Source: Anaerolineales bacterium (GTDB lineage Bacteria > Chloroflexota > Anaerolineae > Anaerolineales > Villigracilaceae). From it: a stretch of DNA of 64,000 nt. Positions 35,893 through 42,860 of this stretch are shown here, in pieces. The notes below the pieces were generated by a model, which worked only from the letters and a program-made list of their open reading frames with translations, did no database searches and had not been told where the DNA came from. A program made the position numbers and the translations under genes. Position 1 is the stretch's first letter; every line of letters begins with the position of its first letter. Where the stretch lies: assembly GCA_016789305.1 (NCBI GenBank), contig JAEURJ010000023.1, forward strand, positions 668,084 to 732,083. Reading direction: 5' to 3'.

Positions 35893-36669
35893 ATGCTGAA
35901 AATTGACCGCCTTTCCGTTTTTTATGGGGAACGTCAAATATTGCACGATATTCAATTGGAGGTCCATTCGGGTGAGATCGTTGCGTTGATCGGCCCGAAC
36001 GGCGCAGGAAAATCCACATTGATCCGTTCGGTCAGCGGTGTGATACCAATTCGCGATGGCAGGATTTTCGTCGACGAGAAAAATGTCACGGCCCTTTCCA
36101 CGATGGAGCGGGCAAGGCATATTTCGGTTGTGCCGCAGGCTGTATCCATGCCGCCGGCGTTCACGGTTTGGGAAACGGTCCTGCTTGGGCGTACACCCTA
36201 TTTGAATTTTTTGGGTCAAACCTCGGCGAAGGATGAAGCGATGGCGCGTCAGGCATTGGAACAGGCGGATGTGCTTCATCTCATCGAAAAGCGCATGGAT
36301 GAAATTTCCGGCGGCGAGCAGCAGCGTGTTTTGCTGGCGCGTACACTGGCACAGGATACGCCGATTTTATTGATGGATGAACCAACGACGCATCTTGATC
36401 TCAGTCATCAAATAGATTTGTTGAAGCTCATTACAAAACACGCGCGCGAAAAGAATCTCACGGTGTTGATCGCACTGCATGATTTGAATCTTGCAGCAAT
36501 GTTTGCGGACCGCATTGCCATCGTTCAAAACGGATTGTTATGTGTAGCGGGCACACCACAGGAAACGCTTACTTCAGAAATCATTCACTCGGTATATCAA
36601 GTTCCGGTGCATATCCTTTCGCACCCGCAAACGGGGGCACCGTTGATCATTCCGGGAATTGGAGAATAA
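35893..36669 (+). CDS. btuD: Vitamin B12 ABC transporter ATP-binding protein
   Basis: 258 residues. Walker A GPNGAGKST near residue 36, Q-loop VVPQAVS, signature ISGGEQQRVLLART, Walker B ILLMDEPTTHLD and switch His in ALHDLNLA. FepC/BtuD-type of class II importers. Starts one base after the btuC stop codon, so the two are coupled. Confidence 0.92.
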   Translation: MLKIDRLSVFYGERQILHDIQLEVHSGEIVALIGPNGAGKSTLIRSVSGVIPIRDGRIFVDEKNVTALSTMERARHISVVPQAVSMPPAFTVWETVLLGRTPYLNFLGQTSAKDEAMARQALEQADVLHLIEKRMDEISGGEQQRVLLARTLAQDTPILLMDEPTTHLDLSHQIDLLKLITKHAREKNLTVLIALHDLNLAAMFADRIAIVQNGLLCVAGTPQETLTSEIIHSVYQVPVHILSHPQTGAPLIIPGIGE

Positions 36670-36671
36670 AA

Positions 36672-37193
36672 ATGAAAAAAGGATTGCTCATTGTAAACAC
36701 CGGCGACGGCAAAGGAAAAAGTACCGCCGCATTTGGCATGGTGCTGCGTGCCTGGGGGCGCGGCTTTCGGATTTGCGTGATTCAATTTATCAAGGCGGAA
36801 ACGGGAAATTGGGGTGAGATCAAAGCCGCAAAAAAACTTGATATTGAATGGCATACCACCGGTGATGGCTTTACCTGGACTTCAAAAGATATGGACGAAA
36901 CCATTGCGCGCGCCCGTCACGGGTGGGAGATCGCGAAGGAAAAAATCGCCAGCGGGAATTATGACTTGATCGTGCTGGATGAATTCACATATACGATGGT
37001 CTACAACTGGTTGGATACCAACGAGGTGATGGAATGGCTGCGCGTCCACCGGCCCTCGGATTTGCATCTGGTCATCACCGGCAGGTCCGCCCCGCAGGAA
37101 TTGATCGATGCTGCTGACCTCGTGACAGAGATGACTCCCATCAAGCATCCGTTCGATCAGGGAATCGTGGCACAAGCCGGGGTTGAGTTCTAA
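36672..37193 (+). CDS. cobO: Cob(I)alamin / cob(I)yrinic acid a,c-diamide adenosyltransferase
   Basis: 173 residues from MKKGLLIVNTGDGKGKSTAAFG, whose P-loop lies about residues 11-18. CobA/CobO type: attaches the 5'-deoxyadenosyl group to Co(I) corrinoid. Further signatures are VIQFIKAETGNWGE and YDLIVLDEFTYTMVYNWLD, then LVITGRSAPQELIDAADLVTEM. Two bases after btuD. Usual length about 170-200. Confidence 0.93.
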   Translation: MKKGLLIVNTGDGKGKSTAAFGMVLRAWGRGFRICVIQFIKAETGNWGEIKAAKKLDIEWHTTGDGFTWTSKDMDETIARARHGWEIAKEKIASGNYDLIVLDEFTYTMVYNWLDTNEVMEWLRVHRPSDLHLVITGRSAPQELIDAADLVTEMTPIKHPFDQGIVAQAGVEF

Positions 37194-37219
37194 CTCTGGA
37201 CCTGGTTGTTCTTTGAAGC

Positions 37220-37254
37220 TTATAAGATAAAATATTCAAAAAATCATCTTATAA
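37220..37254. promoter_or_regulatory. 9-bp inverted repeat before the sulfotransferase-like gene
   Basis: TTATAAGAT (37220-37228) and ATCTTATAA (37246-37254) are perfect complements with a 17-base spacer. The second arm ends at the AAGGAG ribosome-binding site. It may be an operator or an internal hairpin affecting expression within the B12 operon. Confidence 0.35.
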
Positions 37255-37273
37255 AGGAGTGGAATTTCATCAT

Positions 37274-37996
37274 ATGAAGATCATCGGAGCCGGTTTCGGA
37301 CGCACCGGTACACTCTCGCTCAAAAAAGCCCTCGAACTCATCGGCATGGGACCGTGCTATCACATGGACGAAATGATCCGCTTTCCCAAGCATATGGAAG
37401 TTTGGAAGGCGGCAGCGCAAAAGCAGCCTGTTAATTGGAACGATATTTTCTCCGAATATCAATCGTCTCTCGATTTCCCGGCGAGCTTGTATTATCGTGA
37501 GTTGTTGACCGCGTACCCGGATGCGAAAGTGATCCTCACTGTGCGCGAACCGGAGCGCTGGTATCAAAGCATGTATGACACGGCCTATACCATGATGCAG
37601 CTCAATACACCGGCATGGTTCAAAAAATATGTAATTCCCTACAAGCGATTTGCGGACCTGATCGACCTGCTGATTTGGGATGGACTTTTTTCAGGCAGGT
37701 TTGCTGAAAAGGAACACGCCATTCAAATTTACAATCGTCATATTGAAGAAGTGAAGACAAATGTTCCACCCGAAAAATTGTTGGTCTTCAATGTCAAGGA
37801 CGGATGGGAACCGCTTTGTAAATTTCTAGACGTTCCCGTTCCTGTGGGTATTCCGTTTCCATATGTCAATGACCATGAAACAGTTCAAAGACAGATGAAG
37901 ATCTCGCGTTTTGTCTATTATCGTGCACTGCCAGCCATGGCAATTGCAGTTATTTTATTAATGATCTGGCTCGTGTGGAAGGTTGTACTTGGATAA
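37274..37996 (+). CDS. Sulfotransferase-family P-loop protein with C-terminal membrane helix
   Basis: 240 residues. The start has MKIIGAGFGRTGTLSLKKAL, the phosphosulfate-binding P-loop-like segment of sulfotransferases, then ASLYYRELLTAYPDAKVILTVREPERWYQSM, the 3'-phosphate motif with Arg and Ser. The C-terminus AIAVILLMIWLVWKVVL is a membrane anchor. It resembles the sulfotransferase family seen in animals and bacteria (DUF4253-like nif clusters excluded). Its place between cobO and cobT is unexpected; a role in B12 is not supported by the sequence. Confidence 0.75.
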   Translation: MKIIGAGFGRTGTLSLKKALELIGMGPCYHMDEMIRFPKHMEVWKAAAQKQPVNWNDIFSEYQSSLDFPASLYYRELLTAYPDAKVILTVREPERWYQSMYDTAYTMMQLNTPAWFKKYVIPYKRFADLIDLLIWDGLFSGRFAEKEHAIQIYNRHIEEVKTNVPPEKLLVFNVKDGWEPLCKFLDVPVPVGIPFPYVNDHETVQRQMKISRFVYYRALPAMAIAVILLMIWLVWKVVLG

Positions 37997-38005
37997 AAGG
38001 AATTT

Positions 38006-39061
38006 ATGTCCCTTGAAGAAGTGATCACTGAAATACAACCGCTCGATACCGCTGTAATGCAATCCGCGCGTGAACGTCAGGCCCAATTGACCAAACCCGC
38101 CGGCAGTTTGGGGAGATTGGAAGAACTTTCGATTCAACTGGCGGGGATTACTGGAAAGCCAATTCCATTCATAAAAAATAAAGTCATCATCACCATGGCC
38201 GGTGACCATGGAGTCGTTGCGGAAGGAATCAGTGCGTATCCGCAGGAAGTGACTCCGCAGATGGTCTTGAATTTCCTCGCAGGCGGCGCGGCGATCAATG
38301 TGCTGGCGCGTCACATCGGCGCGCGAGTCGTTGTGGTGGATATGGGCGTTGCCAATGATATTCCCACTACGGATGAAAGACTGATCCGACGCAGAGTCAG
38401 CGCGGGGACGAAGAATCTGGCTCAGGGTCCAGCCATGACGCGTGCCCAGGCGGAAGAATCAATTCAAAGCGGAATTGAAATCGCACTGGCAGAAATATCC
38501 ACCGGCGCAGACATCATTGGTACCGGCGATATGGGCATTGGAAACACCACGCCATCCGCCGCGATTGCGTGTGTATTTTTAAATCATCATCCAAAAAATG
38601 TTGCGGGTCGCGGGACCGGCGTGGATGATGAAGGACTTAATCGAAAAATTTCGGCCATCGAACGCGGGCTTGCGGTGAACAAGCCAAATGCAAACGATGG
38701 GATGGATGTGTTGATGAAGGTGGGTGGTTTTGAAATTGGGGGATTGGCTGGCGTGATGATCGGTGCAGCATCGAAGCGTGTACCTGTGATGGTCGATGGA
38801 TTTATTTCCACAGCCGCGGCAATGATCGCGGTTTCACTTGCGCCGGGATGCAGGGATTATTTAATTTCCGCGCATCGCTCAAAGGAACATGGTCACAGCC
38901 TGATGCTGGATTGTCTTGGGTTGAAGCCTTTGCTCGATCTCGATATGCGACTCGGGGAAGGTACCGGCGCGGCGTTGGGGATTTCAATGGCGGACGCCGC
39001 GTGTAAAATATTATCCGAGATGGCGACCTTTGGCGAGGCAGGCGTGAGTAACAAGGAATAA
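38006..39061 (+). CDS. cobT: Nicotinate-nucleotide--dimethylbenzimidazole phosphoribosyltransferase
   Basis: 351 residues. Makes alpha-ribazole phosphate for the lower ligand of B12. Signatures: LTKPAGSLGRLEELSIQLAGI, MAGDHGVVAEGISAYPQEVT, NFLAGGAAINVLARH, GTGDMGIGNTTPSAAI and the catalytic Glu in RLGEGTGAALG near 315. Complete length. Eight or so bases separate it from the sulfotransferase-like gene and from cobS. Confidence 0.95.
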   Translation: MSLEEVITEIQPLDTAVMQSARERQAQLTKPAGSLGRLEELSIQLAGITGKPIPFIKNKVIITMAGDHGVVAEGISAYPQEVTPQMVLNFLAGGAAINVLARHIGARVVVVDMGVANDIPTTDERLIRRRVSAGTKNLAQGPAMTRAQAEESIQSGIEIALAEISTGADIIGTGDMGIGNTTPSAAIACVFLNHHPKNVAGRGTGVDDEGLNRKISAIERGLAVNKPNANDGMDVLMKVGGFEIGGLAGVMIGAASKRVPVMVDGFISTAAAMIAVSLAPGCRDYLISAHRSKEHGHSLMLDCLGLKPLLDLDMRLGEGTGAALGISMADAACKILSEMATFGEAGVSNKE

Positions 39062-39069
39062 TCATAAAG

Positions 39070-39813
39070 ATGGTTTCGATCATTGCTGCATTTCAATTTT
39101 TAACGATCTTTCCAACCATCATCCGTCGCATGTTCACCTCGCGTGAAATGGGGCGGGCAGTTGCTTGGTTCCCATTGGTGGGGATTGTGTTGGGGATGTT
39201 GTTATATGCAGTAAATTATGTGGCGCAATTGATTTTTCCTGCGAACGTTTCGGCTGCACTGACGATTTTTGCATGGGTTGTTTTTACACGCGCGTTTCAC
39301 CTCGATGGTTTCATGGATACTTGTGACGGCCTCTTTGGCGGCTTCACACCGGAACGCCGTTTGGAAATCATGAAGGATTCGCGCATGGGTGCATTTGGAA
39401 TTGCGGGAGGCGTTCTGGTTTTGTTGACTCAACACGCAGCGCTCGCTTCACTAGATGCTTCGTCTTCGCTCAGCACAAGCTTTTGGCCTGCTCTTGTGCT
39501 ATCGGCAACTCTTGGCCGTTGGGCATCTCCACTGGTTATTTATGCATTTCCCTATGCCCGCGAAGATGGGCTTGGCATTGAGATGAAGCGCAATGTTGGA
39601 TTGCAGGAAGTCTTGATCGCGACGTTGATCACCGGCGTTATTTCCTGGTTTGTTTACGGCTGGGTAGGACTTGTCCTCATGGCAGGTTCTGCGATGGTTG
39701 GCTGGCTTGTAGCACGTTATGCCATGCGATTGCTGCCCGGTTTGACCGGAGACATTTACGGTACAGTCACCATCGCGGTTGAAACTCTGATCCTGTTGGT
39801 GTTCACAATATGA
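39070..39813 (+). CDS. cobS: Adenosylcobinamide-GDP ribazoletransferase (cobalamin synthase)
   Basis: 247 residues, membrane-embedded. Joins adenosylcobinamide-GDP and alpha-ribazole (phosphate). Signatures: AFQFLTIFPT at the N-terminus, the Mg-binding HLDGFMDTCDGLFGGFTPERRLEIMKDSRMGAFG near residue 77, and LTGDIYGTVTIAVE near the C-terminus. Overlaps cobC by ATGA. Confidence 0.95.
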   Translation: MVSIIAAFQFLTIFPTIIRRMFTSREMGRAVAWFPLVGIVLGMLLYAVNYVAQLIFPANVSAALTIFAWVVFTRAFHLDGFMDTCDGLFGGFTPERRLEIMKDSRMGAFGIAGGVLVLLTQHAALASLDASSSLSTSFWPALVLSATLGRWASPLVIYAFPYAREDGLGIEMKRNVGLQEVLIATLITGVISWFVYGWVGLVLMAGSAMVGWLVARYAMRLLPGLTGDIYGTVTIAVETLILLVFTI

Positions 39814-40424
39814 AACTGCTCCTCACCCGCCACGGCCAAACGGATTGGAATATTGCGGGCCGCTATCAAGGTCAAAGCGACATTCCGTTAAATCAAACTG
39901 GTCAATTGCAAGCTGATCAGATTGCAAAAAGACTTTCCACGGAAACAATCCACGCGATTTATTCGAGTGATTTATCGAGAGCAAAAGACACCGCCTTGAA
40001 AATCAGTAACATGCAGGGGCAATCCCCGGCACTTCATACAGATTCACGCTGGCGCGAGCTTTCCTTTGGTGACTGGGAAGGTATGACCTATAAGGAAATG
40101 TCAGCTCATTCACCCGAGTTGTTTTCAAAGTGGATGGTAAACCCGAGGGATATTTCCACGCCAAATGGGGAGACCCTTGCTCAATTAGCAGAGCGTGTAA
40201 AGACTGCTTTTGATGAGATCAAGAATCATCATAAAGACCAAACAATCCTCGTTGTCGGACACAGCGGATCTCTTCAAACATTGCTTGCCTTCACCTTAGG
40301 CGTGGACTTGAATCGCTACTGGCAATTTCGAGTTGGACAGGCTTCGCTTTCCGAGTTGAATGTTGTGGAAGACAGCGTGGTGTTGAACCTGTTGAACGAC
40401 ATAACTCATTTGCAGGAAAAATAA
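39810..40424 (+). CDS. cobC: Alpha-ribazole phosphatase (histidine phosphatase family)
   Basis: 204 residues. The phosphohistidine motif TRHGQTDWNIAGRYQGQ lies at residues about 5-21, the Arg/Glu in SDLSRAKDTA and WRELSFGDWEGMT, and the second His in VVGHSGSLQTLL. The fold is shared with phosphoglycerate mutases; its place between cobS and cobU argues for removal of the 5'-phosphate of alpha-ribazole or adenosylcobalamin phosphate. Confidence 0.88.
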   Translation: MKLLLTRHGQTDWNIAGRYQGQSDIPLNQTGQLQADQIAKRLSTETIHAIYSSDLSRAKDTALKISNMQGQSPALHTDSRWRELSFGDWEGMTYKEMSAHSPELFSKWMVNPRDISTPNGETLAQLAERVKTAFDEIKNHHKDQTILVVGHSGSLQTLLAFTLGVDLNRYWQFRVGQASLSELNVVEDSVVLNLLNDITHLQEK

Positions 40425-40973
40425 ATGGGAAAGCTAACTTTCCTTCTGGGTGGCGCCCGTAGTGGGAAATCGTCACATGCACAAAAATTGGCTGAACAGT
40501 CTGGCAAGTCAGTGACGTTCATTGCCACGGCGCAGGCGTTGGACGATGAAATGTCCACGCGAATTCAAAAGCATCAGCAGGATCGCCCAGTCCATTGGGA
40601 AACTCTGGAAATTCCTTCTGGCATTGTCGATCAATTGGATTCTTTGAAAACTGGGGTGATACTTTTGGATTGCATAACCTTGCTGGTTTCAAATTTGATG
40701 ATGCAATTTGTTGAAAACGATCTGGTGGATGAGGAAAAGTCCATGCTTGCAGTACAGGCGGAGATTGATGCATTACTTGCCTATATCCCTAGCCATGAGC
40801 AAGATTGGTTCATCATTTCCAATGAAGTGGGGCTGGGACTTGTCCCACCGTATCAAATGGGTCGGGTGTATCGTGACCTGCTAGGTTGGGCCAATCAACG
40901 GCTCGCGCGTGAAGCGGATGAAGTCCTCTGGATGGTGGCGGGAATCCCTGTGCCAATCGCGCAATTCAGTTGA
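40425..40973 (+). CDS. cobU: Adenosylcobinamide kinase / adenosylcobinamide-phosphate guanylyltransferase
   Basis: 182 residues. P-loop LLGGARSGKSSHAQKLAE at the N-terminus; the His near residue 46 (IQKHQQDRP, accepted GMP site), ILLDCITLLVSNLM, and ISNEVGLGLVPPYQMGRVYRDLLG near the end are all typical. Carries out two steps of cobinamide salvage. ATG directly follows the cobC stop codon. Last gene of the B12 operon. Confidence 0.95.
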   Translation: MGKLTFLLGGARSGKSSHAQKLAEQSGKSVTFIATAQALDDEMSTRIQKHQQDRPVHWETLEIPSGIVDQLDSLKTGVILLDCITLLVSNLMMQFVENDLVDEEKSMLAVQAEIDALLAYIPSHEQDWFIISNEVGLGLVPPYQMGRVYRDLLGWANQRLAREADEVLWMVAGIPVPIAQFS

Positions 40974-41010
40974 TATGATGTAGAAATCCTTTGCTAAAAA
41001 GACGAGACTT

Positions 41011-42171
41011 ATGATCTCAAGAAAAAATCAATTCCTCGAAGTTTTACTTTATTGTGGCGCAACTACCGCGATTTTATGGGCTATTTATTTCTCGCTAGCT
41101 ACTATTCGCATTCCCTATCAAATTGAATACCGTGAAGGAGCGTCATTGGTAATGACAGATTTTCTCCTCAAGGGAGAAAATCCATTTGCCTTTGATAGTC
41201 AACCTTTGGCTATGAATAATTATGGGTTCGTTTATAGTATGGTTGTATATCCTTTTGCCGCTTTCCTTGGGAATACTTTAGCTACTCATCGTGTTGTGAC
41301 ATTTATTTTTATTGGTTTGTCCGGAATATTAGGCTTTGTAACTGTTTATGAAAAGACACAATCATCTTCACTTGCCCTGGCTTGTACTGCATTTATTATG
41401 ATTGGTTTGATTGCTTATGGTGGAATTGGCGCTTTCCCCTCATCTTTGGGGACCTTTCTCTTTTTACTTGCACTGCTTTTTCCCCTTTTGAAATCTTTTA
41501 ACAGATCTAGCATTGTGTTGAGTTTTTTGATTTCATTGGCGGCGTTTTATACGAAACCATATTTTTTACTTTCCTCTGCTATTGTGAGCTCGTATTTGTT
41601 TTTCTTTGTTTCAAAGAAAAAGGGCTTGCTCTTTGGAATATTGTTTTTAATTGTGTTTTTGCTCTCGCTAGTCGTGATTGGTCGATTGTTTCCTTTGTAT
41701 TTTATTAATATCTTTATTGGAAATGTTTCCAATGCAAATATGATTTTTGGTCACTTGTTGGATCAGTTGAAAATACTCTTCCTGTCTTTCTATCCGGTTC
41801 TCTTATTTGCGCTTGCCATGCTCATTTTTTCTTTTTTTAAAGGCCGAACAAGATTTAAGATTGACGGCAGTTTAGTAAATGTGTCGAAATGGGAGCGCCC
41901 TTTTTTAAGTCTTTCATTTAATTTCTTGTTTTATTCTTTTGTGTGTTCTCTTTTTGTTTTTGTGCTAGTTCTTGGTCCTCATAAAGGTAACTATCTTAAT
42001 TATGCCTTTCAGTTGTTGGTGCCAACCTTTTTTTGCTGGTTTTTTGTAAAAATTCCATTTTGGAATGAATCGAAACTTTTTTTTATTTTCATCGTGCTTA
42101 TTAACTTGTTTTCGTGGGAGCGCGATGTTTTAAACCCTGTCATGTTGAAGCAAAAGGATTCGAAGGAATAG
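41011..42171 (+). CDS. AT-rich membrane protein, probably 5' part of a gene split by TAG
   Basis: 386 residues up to a TAG at 42169-42171, with about ten hydrophobic helices. The first loop IPYQIEYREGASLVMTDFLLKGENPF resembles GT-C type glycosyltransferases (acidic Glu pair near residue 40). The coding sequence is visibly more AT-rich than its neighbours. The next reading frame (42178-42555) is in the same frame and has the look of its extracytoplasmic C-terminal domain. The gene is therefore probably one 514-residue unit with an amber stop, which may be inactivating. Confidence 0.6.
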   Translation: MISRKNQFLEVLLYCGATTAILWAIYFSLATIRIPYQIEYREGASLVMTDFLLKGENPFAFDSQPLAMNNYGFVYSMVVYPFAAFLGNTLATHRVVTFIFIGLSGILGFVTVYEKTQSSSLALACTAFIMIGLIAYGGIGAFPSSLGTFLFLLALLFPLLKSFNRSSIVLSFLISLAAFYTKPYFLLSSAIVSSYLFFFVSKKKGLLFGILFLIVFLLSLVVIGRLFPLYFINIFIGNVSNANMIFGHLLDQLKILFLSFYPVLLFALAMLIFSFFKGRTRFKIDGSLVNVSKWERPFLSLSFNFLFYSFVCSLFVFVLVLGPHKGNYLNYAFQLLVPTFFCWFFVKIPFWNESKLFFIFIVLINLFSWERDVLNPVMLKQKDSKE

Positions 42172-42177
42172 GCGCGT

Positions 42178-42555
42178 ATGTATGAGTATCTCCATGCATC
42201 TTCTTCAACTTTAAATTCACCTGTTGTGGTTTCGGAAATTCTTGCTATGGGTCAAACACCAGTGGACTCGGGGCAGACTCTCTATTTTTACGAAGTTAAA
42301 CCTTTTTCGAAGAGCCTGTTGTACAGAATTGATTATGCGGATTTTTACGAAGATGGTTTTTTGTATGTTAAGTCCATTGACCAAATGATTAAAACTAAAA
42401 AATATGATCTTGTTGTTACAAAAAAAGGAGGCGGAGGTTTTTATCATTTTAAGTTGTTGCCGGATTATTATTATCAGGTAGAGGAAGTTACGATAGATAT
42501 GCCACAAACAGATCAAAGTTGGACGCTGATTCTTTGGAAGCCCTTGAGTAAGTAG
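42178..42555 (+). CDS. C-terminal fragment in frame with the preceding membrane protein
   Basis: 125 residues if begun at the ATG at 42178, only six bases after the TAG and in the same frame. No ribosome-binding site is visible. The segment is soluble (SPVVVSEILAMGQTPVDSG, VVTKKGGGGFYHFKLLPDYY) and looks like the end of a glycosyltransferase C-terminal domain, not a stand-alone protein. It is probably a pseudogene piece or a readthrough domain. Confidence 0.45.
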   Translation: MYEYLHASSSTLNSPVVVSEILAMGQTPVDSGQTLYFYEVKPFSKSLLYRIDYADFYEDGFLYVKSIDQMIKTKKYDLVVTKKGGGGFYHFKLLPDYYYQVEEVTIDMPQTDQSWTLILWKPLSK

Positions 42556-42559
42556 CCGC

Positions 42560-42588
42560 TTGACTCTCCCCATCCTCCCGCATATAAT
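42560..42588 (+). promoter_or_regulatory. Sigma-70 type promoter of valS
   Basis: TTGACT (42560-42565), a 17-base spacer and TATAAT (42583-42588). It stands just upstream of the T-box leader. Confidence 0.8.
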
Positions 42589-42594
42589 TCCCCC

Positions 42595-42850
42595 ATTCAG
42601 AAGTAGTACGTGAAACATACCTGACAGAGAAGGATGTGCATGGTGGAAGCATCCGCAGGAAATGATCACGGAAGTCGTCTGATGGAATTGCCGAAGAAAT
42701 CCATGTGAGACTAGACCGGCACGGGCCAGCCCGTTACAGCATACGCTGACTTTAGTCAGCTACAAGTGCGTTTTATTTCGATAAAACGAATTGAGGTGGT
42801 ACCGCGAAGTTATACTTCGTCCTCTTGTTGGACGAAGTATTTATTTTTTA
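42595..42850 (+). ncRNA. T-box leader of valS
   Basis: The conserved T-box TGAGGTGGTACCGCG lies at 42792-42806, preceded by a long structured region with a stem I (AAGTAGTACGTG, GAGAAGGATG...GCATCC). It is followed by the terminator. The leader binds uncharged tRNA-Val and relieves termination. The specifier codon could be GTC in GAAGTCGTCTG (about 42671-42681), but I cannot fix this without folding. Confidence 0.92.
42812..42850 (+). terminator. T-box terminator hairpin
   Basis: ATACTTCGTCC pairs with GGACGAAGTAT around TCTTGTT, and a T-rich tract follows from 42841. This is the terminator that competes with the T-box antiterminator. Confidence 0.88.
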
Positions 42851-42860
42851 AGGAGTACGA

